From: Xiphydria camelus
Lineage: Eukaryota; Arthropoda; Insecta; Hymenoptera; Xiphydriidae
Direction of reading: 5' to 3'
NCBI GenBank assembly: GCA_963678675.1
Contig: OY783200.1
Coordinates: 2,616,501 to 2,680,500, forward strand
Length of the DNA stretch: 64,000 nt
Positions 11,901-23,415 of this stretch are shown here, piece after piece. The translations under genes were made by a program, and so were the position numbers. The notes beneath the pieces were generated by a model. It did not search any database, was not told the origin of the DNA, and saw nothing but the letters and a program-made list of their open reading frames with translations. Each line of letters opens with the position of its first letter. Within the stretch, counting starts at the first letter, position 1.

Positions 11901-12920
11901 AATTGTCTCCAACTGGAGAACGACGACTGCATCTCCACTCTTCCAAAGATCAATCGCAAGAAGTCGAGCTTGAGGACGACTGCCTCCTCTTCGAGGCAGA
12001 ATTTCGTCGAGTCCGTCGACTCTGGAGTGCTGACGGATTTCTCCAAGAACGAAGCGAATCGCTCCAAGTGCAGCTTCGGCTCCGAGGGAAGTTCGACGCT
12101 CGAGGAATCGCGACGAAGAAGAGGCCTGAAGGATCTTTCAGGTCTGGATTCCGACGGCAGCTACTCGGACGATATGCTGAATCGCCGAGTGGAGAGGGCT
12201 GTGAAGAGGTTTACGGAGGAGCTGATACTGTGCGAGAGGAGGGCCAGAGTGAGGAGTCAGGAGGCGAAGGAGAAGATTTTGAGGGAAAGGCAGAGGGTGG
12301 AGAAAAACAGAAGGAAGATCCGGGGACAGCTGAAAAGGAGGACCAAAGAGGTGGTGGAACGATTGGAATTAACTCCTTCCTGCATCTTGCACCACGTATG
12401 GCACAAACGCCTTTTCACTCGTCATCTTCTGTGAATAACCTTTAAATGTGAAAAATCCAACGTTTTTCTTTGCTTCGATTAAGATAGAAACTGTTTTTAC
12501 AAGTTGTTGTTTAGAAAATTGTTTCATGTCATATGGTTATTTAGAAAAAAATGGTTTTGTCATATATTTTTGTGTACAAAAGACGGAAAAATCACGCAGT
12601 AAGGGGTTGATTTTGAACAAGTCGACAAAATTAAACTTTGTAATTTCGATCTTACATCGCGTCACATTTTATCACGAGTGTTTTCATCTCAGACATCCAG
12701 CAACAGCTCCGAAGATCACGCTTCCTCTAAACCCGAACGCATCCCATCTCGGAAGCTGGACCGATCTTCACCCGAAAGCGGCGTGACGAGTGCGCGCGAC
12801 TCCTCGAAAGCGTCTAAATCCTCCATCGAAGATTATTGGATCGACGACGTATCAACGCCCTCCTTTTTGTCGTTATCGGACTCCGAGTTGGATGCTGTTC
12901 CACATGGACAACCCCAATAA
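8912..12920 (+). CDS. Uncharacterised, disordered, charge-rich protein (about 1,108 aa; 3 exons)
   Basis: I do not recognise this family. Proposed coding exons are 8912-11408 (donor AAG|GTAATT), 11794-12395 (donor CAC|GTATGG) and 12693-12920 (acceptor TTTTCATCTCAG), and the phases agree at both junctions. The first in-frame ATG is at 8912, with A at -3. The same frame is open back to 8576, so an upstream exon could add an N-terminus. A separate 35-codon frame starts at 8611 and could act as a uORF. The protein is rich in S, R, K, D and E, has many SSR/RKK/DDE clusters and appears intrinsically disordered. A Glu/Arg-rich stretch in exon 2 beginning RRVERAVKRFTEEL is a likely coiled coil or long charged helix. 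I see no signal peptide, membrane segment or enzyme motif. The third exon ends in an acidic/serine patch. A possible poly(A) signal AATAAA lies at 13383-13388. The codon pattern and phase agreement make a real gene likely; its function is unknown. Confidence 0.75.
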
Positions 12921-13089
12921 TCTATCCTGACTCCCCGGAGAGTACCAAACGAACTTGATATTTGAATTGTCGCGTTAAAATGTATCCGTTTTGATTGCAA
13001 GTCCCGCGATTTAATCGTATGTCGTCTCGAATGTCAATGAAATGCATCAGTTATTGTACTCCTTGCTGTCCTTCGCTCTTCGTCATCAA

Positions 13090-13247
13090 CACGTTGACTG
13101 TCCCCACGAGGAATTTCTTTCCACCCCAGGACGTCCAAAAATTAAATCACCGTGCATACGGTAATGGCAAATGAATCACATATGTCTCATGGACGTACAG
13201 CGACATTTCAGTATGAATCACATGTGACTCATGGGACAGTCAACGTG
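13090..13247. mobile_element. piggyBac-type MITE (158 bp)
   Basis: Ends CACGTTGACTGTCCC and GGGACAGTCAACGTG are inverted repeats. The right flank is TTAA (13248-13251) and the left flank TCAA (13086-13089), fitting a TTAA target duplication with one later change. The interior contains two related versions of TGAATCACAT..GACTCATGG. There is no coding capacity. Confidence 0.75.
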
Positions 13248-13251
13248 TTAA

Positions 13252-13739
13252 GGTTTCTCGAGCGTTATACTAAAAATAGTGAGAAATGCTTGAAAATGAT
13301 TGCATTGGGTAGATTGAAGTAAAAAAGAAATTCAGTTAAATTTTCAAGTCTCTTAAGAAGCTCGTTGCAAAGATATTTGCATAATAAAATAGCATGTGTT
13401 CTTACGGGTTATAGCCAACAAACCGCGATATTTCTGCGAAAAATAGTGAAAAAATTCGGAAATTTTTTGAACAGCAAGCTTAATGAACTAAAATCATCTA
13501 TACCAATTTTCACGTTCATTAGGAAGCCCGTTATTTTTTTTATTAATTGTTCTTCATAAATTTAACCTTTGATAAGTCAATGTGGCTACGTTGCACGACG
13601 TACAGATGCACGACCAGATGTTTTGGGCTCCATTTTTGAACTCACAGATACACACATACTACTGTAAGTCAAACGTTGTCGCCACATCGCACGAAGAACA
13701 TACTTTAGAGTGTCACTGTACTTGAGCGGACTAACTTTT
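13252..13739. other. Intergenic, nothing recognised
   Basis: AT-rich sequence downstream of the uncharacterised gene. Apart from a possible poly(A) signal at 13383-13388 I see no feature. Confidence 0.4.
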
Positions 13740-14640
13740 AGCAGGGAAAAAGCCCCTGTACCGCTCGAGAAACCTTAATGCGCCAAACGTGCGCTGCAAA
13801 GGACGATCCCCGCTGTTCCAGGTTGACCGTTCACCGCGAAAGCGGCGGACGCGAAATAATTGGAAAGCAAAGACACGTCGATTCCCACCTAGAAGGGTGT
13901 CCAAGTTCGACCGCATCGTTAGACAAACTGATCGCGCAGTCTTTGTGTCCGCTGCGGTTTCCTTTGAGGGACGCGCGCCGCTGTCCGCTCGAGTGGCCAT
14001 GCAAAACGGTCGTCCAGTCGAGAAGACCTGTCGATTCTCTCTCTCTCGCTTCCCCGTTTCCCTTTGTCTCTTTCTCTCGTTCCGTGTTTTGCGCGCCGCG
14101 GACATTCATGTCCGCGTAGGAAATAAGGGTCACCTTTCTCTCCTCCTGTCGGACGCGCGTCCGCATCTGGGGCCGGAGATCGGGGATGTCCGAGGGATCG
14201 AATTGCGAAAACAAACTCGCCCGGTGAAGGTTCGACGATCAAAGCAACGATTCCTGTCCGCGACGTCGTTAGAAATGTATAAATGGGGCGGCGTACCACG
14301 CGTCCCATTCGAAACCGGACATGGCTCTGTGTTGGGCCAATGAGAAACGCATGGCCTCGTGTCTGGTTTGGGGTGGGACCACGTCACGTGCTGCGGGACT
14401 TTCCACAGTTGGGCTGTCGTTATTTCGCAGATCCGCGACACGAATGAGTAATACGTCACGTGAGTTCCACGAGGTTCCAAGTACACTTTTGGTGAAAAAT
14501 GAGATATTTACAGGAACGTGTATAAAAATGAATTGTGCATCTGTTGGTTTCGGAATTTTGCCTTTAAGATCAAAGTTCTCTCTAAGTAACATCTTTTTGC
14601 ACATTATTTGTTTCCACATGGTCTAAGTGCTGTTTACAAG
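13740..14640. promoter_or_regulatory. GC-rich island with TATA/CCAAT/kappaB-like motifs
   Basis: The block is GC-rich and open in several frames on both strands, none convincing as protein. Within it are TATAAATGG near 14279, CCAAT near 14338, CACGTCACGTG near 14380 and an exact GGGACTTTCC at 14395-14404, the classical NF-kappaB/Rel site. The clustering resembles a promoter or enhancer, but no attached transcript can be identified. Single motif matches may be chance. Confidence 0.3.
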
Positions 14641-14785
14641 CTGCTACAAGTTTTCTGTGTATCGTTGTAATTTAGATTGCTGTTTTGTGTTTAAATATGT
14701 CTGATTCAGATGAGTGGTCTGATGTTGCAAGCTCAGGATCTGAAAGTTCATCTCTGTCGTGATATTTTCAATTTTGAATACGATA

Positions 14786-16392
14786 GGGGAGAGTTGCCTA
14801 TATTGAACCGGTACTTAAATTGAAGCTCCTGGCTATTAGTAAATGGGTATTTCTCCACGTCATCTACTTATCAATAGAAATTCAAACCCTCTCTAGTACC
14901 GGTCAGTATGCCTACAAAAAATACATAAGATAAGAGATTTCAATTTTTAACTCCCTTGAAATTTTTTCAATCAAACTCTCGACCGCTCTAGTTGATGTAT
15001 TTTTTCACGCTGATTCCGAAAATGGCAGATATATCAAAGGAAGTATAGGTAAGATATCGGTGATTTCATGTACCAGAAAATTTTTTTTTTCCTAGGAAAT
15101 CATCGATATTTCAGTCTTCATTTGAGGTATCCTCGACATATCTATAATTTTCTTAATCAGCATGGAAAAATACATAAGATAGGATGGTCGAGAGTTCAAT
15201 TTTTCGCGAAAATTGAAATCTCTGAAATCGATCTCTCGACCACCCTATCCGATGTATTTTTTCACGCTGATTCCAAAAATGGCCGATATATTGACGATAT
15301 CTCAAAGGAAATATAAGATATCGGTGATTTCATGTACCAGAAAATTACCTTTTTCACGGAAAATCATCGATATCTCGGTCTTCCTTTGAGATATCCTCGA
15401 TATATCTATAATTTTCGTAATCAGCGCGAAAAAATACATAAGATAGGATGGTCGAGAGTTCGATTCCAGAGATTTCGATTTTTGTCAAAATCTTAAGGCA
15501 TATACTCACGATTTTGACAAAAAATCGAAATCTCTGGAATCGAACTATCGACCATCCTATCTTATGTATTTTTTCGCGCTGATTACGAAAATTATAAATA
15601 TATTGAGGATATCTCAAAGGAAGACCGAGATATCGATGATTTTCCGTGAAAAAAGTAATTTTCTGGTACATGAAATCACCGATATCTTATATTTCCTTTG
15701 AAATATCGCCAATATATCTGCCATTTTCGTAATCAGCGCGAAAAAATACATAAGATAGGATGGTCGAGAGTTCGATTCCAGAGATTTCGATTTTTGGCAA
15801 AATCTTAAGGCATTTACTCAACATTTTTTCAATTTTTCGGGAAAATTGAAATCTCTGAAATCGATCTCTCGATCACCCTATTAAATGTGTTTTTTCACGC
15901 TGATTCCGAAAATCGTGGTTATCAGGTTTATATCTCAAAGGAAATGTGAGATATCAACGATTTTATGTTCGGAAAAATTATTTTTTCATAAAAGAGTCAT
16001 GGATATCTTGGTGTTCCTTTGAGATTTCCTCAATATGTTGATGATTTTCGTAATCAATGCGAAAAAATACACAAGATAGGATGGTCGAAAGTTCGATTCC
16101 AGAGATTTCGATTTTTGGCAAAATCTTAAGCGCTGATTAAAGGATCGCCGAGATATCGATGATTTTCCATGGAAAAAAAAATGTTTTCGTACATAAAATC
16201 GTTAATATTTGATATTTCCTTTGAGATATAGGCAATATATAGGGTATGTATGTTAATAAGTGCATGATTTTTGGAATCAGCGCTAAGATTTTAACAAAAA
16301 TCGAAATCTCTGGAATCAGTAGAAATGCTCATTTACTTAAAATAGCCAGGAGGTTCAATTTAGGTACCGGTTCTATATAGACAACTCTCCCC
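14786..16392. mobile_element. TA-flanked non-autonomous element made of nested palindromes (1.6 kb)
   Basis: Outer ends are inverted repeats of about 70 bp: GGGGAGAGTTGCCTATATTG at the left, matched at the right end, with TA at 14784-14785 and 16393-16394. The interior is a set of repeats in both orientations with the motifs GATGGTCGAGAGTTCGATTC, CCAGAGATTTCGATTTTTG and ATATCGATGATTTTCC. The central palindrome has arms of about 165 bp around 15504 (15340-15670). No transposase frame is present; peptide-like frames here are translations of the palindrome. Related decayed sequence occurs at 2985-3540 and 48700-49140. Confidence 0.8.
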
Positions 16393-16394
16393 TA

Positions 16395-17601
16395 TAGACT
16401 TCTTAAAACCCAAAAAAATATCCCTGTGATGTATGTGAAGAATATAAGCTGGAAGCTGCAAAGAGAAACAAAGAATATTAGTGAGAAGAAACAAATTGAC
16501 TTTAATAAGCACAGGCAATGTTATGGAGTTACATGGTTCGAAGTACAGGTGTTATTTTTTTTTTAATATCTCAGCTGTATGCTTTAACAATGTGAATGCC
16601 AACACATTTACTCTGGCATCCTTTGTAAATAAGATGATTCATACGTTTCCATCCGAAAATTGTTAAAATATGAGTCACAACAAAAGTTGTGTTAAGCTAA
16701 ACTCTAAAAATTGCTTTATCTCAGAAGTTACCAGGATGGACTTAGAACCCTGTGGAACTCACGTGACGATAATCGCTTCGATAATGATAATAATCTACGT
16801 TCGAAATCTCGGCAAAGATGAATTTATCGAAACCTAGCGAAATTACTCACAGACATTATTGTAGATTCGCTGGAGTTCGAATAATTTTCGTTGAATTCAA
16901 TTTTTTATCTTACGTCCAATTCACTTCGAGCCACCTTCTTTTTTTTTTCTAAAGAACGACGTACAGCCTTTTTTATAATCTACGTAGTCGAGTGTAATCG
17001 ATCGTACAGACACCCCATGGCAGCATCCGCTACGAGCGATGTATCGTACAGCCGGGGTTCGAAACGCTGCACGTATCGTCCTACTTCAGAGATCCGAGAT
17101 TACCGTAATATTTATTTCTCTCTTTGTGCGGGATCTTTTATATAAAGGACGGACGATATCAAAGAACGCAAGGGGAATTAGATACCGCGGGACGCATTCG
17201 GAGAGCTCGGCGTCTCTCTTTTCTAAGATACTTTTCCGCGGCTGATCCCCTCCGCCGGCGTCGCGTCGGCTCAATGCGCGTGTACCGATCGAAGCGCGTC
17301 TCGCTCTAATTCCCGCTGCTGCGTGGAAAATAATTATGCTCTTCTTCAACCGGGACGTAAAGACCGCGGATCCCACATTGATAGAGGGACACATTGGTAC
17401 GTAATTTTTTTCAAAAGATTGAGCATGTCATAATTACCTACGTTTGCTCGTTCTCTTATCACTCGTAATTTTGACCTTCGATTCATGACGAAAAATCTCC
17501 CCTGAAACTTACAGAGGGGCCTGTTTTATGTATGTTTCGCTTGATGATACTCCAGTAATTCGGTTTTCTTGTCATTTTTTTATACTGCAATTATTTGCCC
17601 C

Positions 17602-17632
<31 letters not shown>

Positions 17633-18064
17633 CAATTGACCTCGCAGAGTGCGATGAGTCTCAAAGCATATCCGATCGAATGGTGCAATGGTATTTTTCC
17701 ATCACGCTCGGACCTCCTCGCGTCATAATTCCGCGCATTCTCCTGGTAATATCCGAGGCATTTTGATTGGTGGGGCGGGCGTGATTGAATTCCGGACGTT
17801 GTCCCGCGGGAACTGCCGTCCTCGTAAATCCGGTATGTCAGCGGAACGATGTGGAAACAATTACTAAGTCGCAGAAGATCGTCCAAAAAATATCTTTATT
17901 TTTTCAGCATTCGGGAATCCAATTTAATCGTATACAGTCTTTCATTTTTAATCAATTCTAATCTCCCTTTACTAATAGCAATAGTTACCCGGGGAAACAT
18001 GTTTATATACAACCATATATAATTAGATATAATAAGAATTGAAATGTGTATCTATTTGATTATA
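16395..18064. other. Intergenic, with a 28-nt poly-T tract
   Basis: No gene is recognised. There is a T28 run at 17605-17632 and a GC-richer piece around 17030-17330 with no convincing coding frame. Confidence 0.45.
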
Positions 18065-18325
18065 TACACGGAGAAAAAGAATTAATTGGATCTACTGAAA
18101 ATTGCTTGCGGGCTCGCAAGTAATTATTTATTCACATCAATTTGATTTTTTTTTCACATTAAATGAATATTTCTTCCTTGTAATCACATACCTACTATTC
18201 CATATGATTGTAAGGCAGAGAGATATCAATTTGACATATTACAAAATTTCATTCATGTAAATAAATAATTACTTACGACCCCGCAAGTAATTTTTGGTAG
18301 ATCCAATCAATTCTTTTTCTCTGTG
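18065..18325. mobile_element. MITE with 65-bp inverted repeats, TA-flanked (261 bp)
   Basis: The left arm begins CACGGAGAAAAAGAATTAAT and the right arm, reverse-complemented, begins CACAGAGAAAAAGAATTGAT. The arms share GGATCTAC, the GCAAGTAATTATTTATT block and GCTTGCGGG-type sequence. TA flanks both sides (18063-18064 and 18326-18327). The end sequence resembles the CACTG-ended families elsewhere in the window. Confidence 0.85.
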
Positions 18326-19919
18326 TATGGAGAACTATATCTGATCATATATAATCATATATTAAGGCAGACATAATCGATTCCAAAATCTTCGACTTTG
18401 TTCAGATCTATAGTATAATATAATCATATCTGATTATATGCATATGCTCAGATATAGTTCTTCATATCTAATATTCAATTATATATATGATCATGTGTAT
18501 AATTAGATATTGTATAAGAATTTTTTACCAGTTATCATATTTCTGTTTACAAGAACAATTTGTTTCTACAATGTCCATGTGATCGTTTCATATATTTTTA
18601 GAGTATGTAGCTATACAAATTACATCGAGCCAAAGCGTACCAATGTGTGGTAGTACTCGTGTCTACACGCGTGCCAACCCGAGCAAAGATTGCTTCGAGG
18701 AACCCTCTGATCCTCCCGACTGTAAGGAGGGTGAGCCACGTGGTGACGCGTGAAGCCTTCCTCCTTCTCCGATACAATCGGGTCGAAGCAATTTTCGAAC
18801 TGGGCTCGCCACTGTCTTCTCAAAAACAGCCGCTTTTCGACGTCTTATCACTGAAAATGAAATATAACCCATTCGCGCCCTCTTTTCGGTCTACTTTTCC
18901 CTGAAACGGAATAGTTTGAATTTGAAAATAACCGTTAAAACTGGCGCGAAATTCAAACAGATGCGCAGAACACGCATTCGTTATTCCCTTCTTCTGACAA
19001 CGAAATATTCTATTATACATCGCTTACTGCTCTATCGTTATTAATAACTTTGACAGCAACAATCTTACGAGTGACCATGATTTATCAAAATGTGTACAAC
19101 ACGAACGCGTGCAGCAATATCATAATCACACATAAAACACCGCCAAAGCAGCCCCGACAGAATTATTTATCGCCACTGACTGGAAAACTCGCGCCTCCGG
19201 AAAAGTCCCCCATTTCACGCCCCAAATCGACCAACGAACGAGTGTCGTCCGAGCGGAAGGATCCCAGGGATTCGTCCCGGGTACGCGAGACGTGCTTTTC
19301 CGAAGCTTTTACAGTTATTATCCTCGAGATATTTGTCGTCCCCCGGATCGGAGTGATATTGTGGTCAACCGTCCGCGCTCATTGTTTGCCGAGTGATAAA
19401 AGCCCCGAGTCTGTTTGTCCATCTCTCGAAGAACCTTATCCGTTCGTACCGCTCCTTCGTGCTTTCGCTCCTCGCCGCGTGATCTCTTCCTCGGAGGCAG
19501 CCGTCGCCCTTCACCTTTGACCGGTGGTCTTCAGGGTGGCGAACGGGAAATGTTCTGACATTATTCGATATGAATACCGGTTGGGGTGTGGACGGTACTT
19601 AAGGTTGTACCAGGGTGGCGAACTTGTCCGCCCAGACAAACAGGGGTTGCCTTTCCGGGGGTTCGTGGGGCGAGGGCTTTGGACGTGGCTTGAAACAATT
19701 ACGTGATTCACGCCGATTTCCTTTGCTGCAGGGGGTTGCCGCTGCTGGTGTCTCCCCAAATGACGATGGACCATCTACGATCTTCTCTTTGGATGTGGAA
19801 ACGAGAAAATTTGTTACGTCATTCGAGCGAGGTGTGCATGGATAATTTTGTGGATATTGGACTCGAATTACAGCTTGGAATTAAGCGTGACGTTTCGCTC
19901 TATCAATTTAGGACAAATA
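18326..19919. other. Intergenic, AT-rich then GC-rich
   Basis: Positions 18330-18520 are an AT-rich, palindrome-prone stretch of ATATAATCATAT-like motifs. Positions 18620-18900 and 19140-19880 are GC-richer islands with overlapping frames on both strands and no recognised protein. They could be regulatory or non-coding transcripts; nothing decides this. Confidence 0.4.
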
Positions 19920-20650
19920 TTTTTCATTTAAATTTGTCTGATTAGATCTAAATTCTCTGGAAGAGATTAGATCTATGTAGGCCTAATTTTAGATTTAAAT
20001 TTAGCTAATTAGATCTAAATTTTGGAACAGATTAGACCTATTATTAGATTTATGTAGATCTAATGATAGGTCTGCGCAGATCTAAAGTAATAATCTCAAT
20101 AGATCGGGCAAGAGCTTCGATTTAAGAGTGTCGTTTAAGTTTTTCAACTTGGGAAAAATATTTGAGATTTAAAATCATCTAATTAAATCTCATTCTGGAA
20201 GAGATTAGATCTGTGTAGATCCAACAATAGGCCTACGCAGATCTAAAGTAGTGATCTCAATAGATCTAATAAGAACTTGGAATTAAGAGTGTCGTTCAGC
20301 CCTTTTATTATGGGAATAATATTTCTGATTTGAATTGATCTAATTAGATGTAAATTTTGGAACAGATTAGATCTAGGTAGATCTGATGATAGGTATACGC
20401 AGATCTGAAGTTATGATCTCAATAGATCTGGTAAGATCTGTTTTGGATTAATGAATTCTACTTAGATCTATTAACGTAAAAATGATCGAATACAATATTA
20501 GATCAGATCTTGTAAACTCGACTTAGTTCTAACAAGATTTGCTTAGATTTCATTTAGAACGAATGGTCGAAAGAAATGTTAGATTTACTTAGATCTAATT
20601 TGTTCCAAAGAGCAGATCCAATTAGATCAAATTAGATTTAAAATATTTTT
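19920..20650. repeat. AGATCT-rich array with about 162-bp periodicity
   Basis: The six-base palindrome AGATCT and its variants (TTAGATCTAAT, TAGATCTA) recur dozens of times. A longer unit repeats about three times: CGCAGATCTAAAGT or a variant followed by ATCTCAATAGATC at about 20075, 20237 and 20399, each followed by a version of AAGAGTGTCGTT. After 20450 only the short motif remains. There is no coding capacity. Confidence 0.8.
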
Positions 20651-23290
20651 TCCACCGAAAAGTTCAGAGAATTTGGAGAACGAAAAGTAGCAGAAGGACA
20701 AATAAATAATTACACCAATTAAATGGGGCGTGAAATATTGTGCACTTTTTTGTGATAAATATGCGTGCAACATCCGATTCCAAAGTGCAGAAAGAAAGTG
20801 AATGCAAACTCAATAAATTATTGTTTGGAAAACCCGTCGTAATAAAAAATCGAACACCAAACTAATTACGCACAATAATGCGCAACAAATTCAGTTGCAA
20901 TGTTCTCACTCCAAGTGCGCGGAACCTTAAAATAAGAGGAAAAAATGAAACGCCTTTTCTAACGACATTCTACGGTCCAGAATTCTCTCTCCAAGTCCCC
21001 TACGATGATCACCTGTCCTCCGGGAGAGCGTCGAGTGGCGCGCGGAGCACTTTAAAAATTCTTGAGGGATATTTCTATAGAGACCTCCCCCCCCCCACCC
21101 ACCCACCCACCCCCGCCCGTCCCCCTTTCGAATTTTCGCCACTCCACGCTAAAATTCTATTTCGCCGGCGAATAGCAAAGCGAAGATGACAAAGTCGGGG
21201 AAAATTGAGAAACTGCTTCTTGTAGTGGCGGCGGGTGGCGCGACGGGGGCAGGATAGTGGCGTCCGGGATCTCGGAGAGACGCGCGTGGCAAAGCCCCGG
21301 GGACTAAGTAGATTCCCCGGTGCCTTTGTCGAGCGTTGCGACGCCGATCGGACGCGTCGCGCTCGCCCCCAGAAATGCAGCGGCAATCGAATTCCATGGT
21401 TTAACGAGAGGGGGCGACGGAGTCGGGGGGGAAATGAGGGGAAAAGGGGTGAGAAATTCTGAGTCGAAATAAATTAAGATTTTTTTTTTCCCCCGTGAAA
21501 AATGACTTTTACGAATGCCAATTTATAGTGATATTTTCTTTGAAAAAAAAAACGTGTTTCTCAAGATACTCACATTCTTCTTCTCTGCTGACATTTTGGA
21601 CAATTTTTTCCAGTAAAAAAATGTCCACCTGATAATTGTTCCTCGAACGAGACGCACGTAGACGATACGACGTGTCTGTAGGGATTTGTATTTTTCAAAA
21701 AAAAGAGGGGCGGAGGGGGAAGAGGCAGGAAAAAATGAACTACGTCCCGCGTACCTCCCTAGGGGGTGCGACGTAGGTACCTATCTCTTTATCCGAGCGG
21801 CACAAAGGTTTCGCGAAGATTACAGGACAGCCAATTCCTCCTCCCCGCGCAGATTCTATGGGGGTATTACGGCGACACGCAAAAGTAATATGTGGGACGA
21901 CGCGTCATCCCTGGACAATGCTCGCACGGCCCCGGGCCTCTCTTCGATACTTTATTAACCCCTAAACGCACCGCGCGGACAATCTTCGGAATACAGTCGG
22001 ACATTGGAAGCCTTTCTCGATGTTTAATCCTTATTTCAGTAAATAAAACTTTATAGAAAAAAAATAGAACTCAGATTATGAGAAATTATACTTGAATGTT
22101 TCAGTTAAAAATATTAGTACTATATAGTAAAGCTGAAACAGATTGATAATTTATCATTTTTAAGTGATCAATTTATAAAACATTTACGTAAACCTACTCG
22201 TTATATTAGTAGTGGGAAATGACGATTTCAATGTTATTATGTTAAATACTATAGCAAATTTTTAACTATTTGTTTAGTGAAAATTTACTTTATTTCGATT
22301 CTTCCTATTTTTATAGTAATATGTGGTGCGCAACGAGTATTTGCTGAGTAATACTTCGAATTTTTAACTACAGCAGTGTAGTTTTTACTTAGAACCGAGT
22401 CCCGTTTTTCTGTGTGTATTGCAGTTGATACGTACCTTCCAGCCCCTTAAAATGTTTCGTAAATAGCTCCAACTTTCGTTAAACAAAAATAACGATAGAT
22501 GTGAAAGAGAGAATATATGAGAATTTTCGGACTTATTTTAGAAAACTAAAATTAATTGGAAAAGGAAGAAGTGGTGAAAGGTAATATATAGTTTACCCCA
22601 TTGAATGTTGGGACATGTTTATTTTGCCAAATGAAATTTGCCGCATGTGCAATTATGGAAGGCGAATGTTTAGACGACTAATTTTTGAGTAATTAGCGAC
22701 TTATCTGCCGATTCTTAAATAGATTCTAATAGCTATACGTTTATTATCAGATCGATATGATACATTTATACATATAAAACCGACGCTTATGTAATGTTTG
22801 TTAAAGTGTACTTATTTGCAGTTTACTTTATCGAAATTATTGATTGTGAAACGAAACAGTGAAATGAGAGGAAAATCTCTTTGATATGCTGTATTTTGAG
22901 CTACATAATATAAGTATATCTGTCGGTTAATTATTTTTACATGAGCAGCAAAGCATTGGGACAATTGCTGCATATTTGTAAAAAAAAAACTGTTGGATCT
23001 TACATATCACTTGGAGCAAATTCGATTGTCCCGAGAACAATGAGTTTTCCGAATTGCTGCATAATTTTACGGATCACGGTATAAATTAATTATAATTACA
23101 GGTTTTCGTAGGGGGCAGTAGGTATCTATAGATATATTATTTATAACTATGCTACAATCGTTTTTACCTTTTAAAGGTTTTCTTTATAATAGAGCTTTCG
23201 TATAATGCCATCTCGGAACAATTCTTATCAACTAAAAGATTAAATTCTATCCTCTCAAATTCGCACATCTCTCGAGTTCGTCATTTTTGC
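20651..23290. other. Intergenic between the AGATCT array and the nerfin-1 3' end
   Basis: A C-rich simple repeat (CCCCCCACCCACCC type) lies at 21086-21117, within a GC-rich island at about 20990-21450. A smaller GC-rich patch is at 21680-21960. Positions 22000-23290 are AT-rich and unique-looking. I see no coding exon or RNA gene. The GC islands might be regulatory DNA for nerfin-1, but this is unproven. Confidence 0.4.
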
Positions 23291-23300
23291 TTCAAACTCG

Positions 23301-23306
23301 TTTATT
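23301..23306 (-). terminator. Putative nerfin-1 poly(A) signal
   Basis: TTTATT on the plus strand is AATAAA in the nerfin-1 sense. It lies about 110 nt beyond the most distal miR-279-type site and about 1.95 kb after the stop codon. Its position just past the site array makes it a sensible transcript end. Other signals further out cannot be excluded. Confidence 0.5.
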
Positions 23307-23415
23307 TCTACGTTCTTTGTTACCATTCGATGCCCTTTCCGGTTAGTAAAAACTAAGCGTCAACTAAATCTAAATCATACAATTGCATTCTTCCCGAAAT
23401 TGTGAGAAATGTTTC

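Noticed and set aside
13778..14343. Overlapping frames of 110-184 codons on both strands
   Set aside because: Openness follows from high GC; Arg/Ser-rich translations with no domain and no splice support.
15455..15475. GAGTTCGATTCC, a tRNA B-box-like motif in the palindromic element
   Set aside because: No A-box or cloverleaf at the right spacing, and the motif is part of a symmetric repeat unit, so neither a tRNA nor a tRNA-derived SINE is supported.
15068..15671. Similar peptide-like frames on opposite strands (YQKITFF/YQKIFFF-type)
   Set aside because: They are translations of the same palindromic repeat read from each side; no coding signal beyond the repeat.
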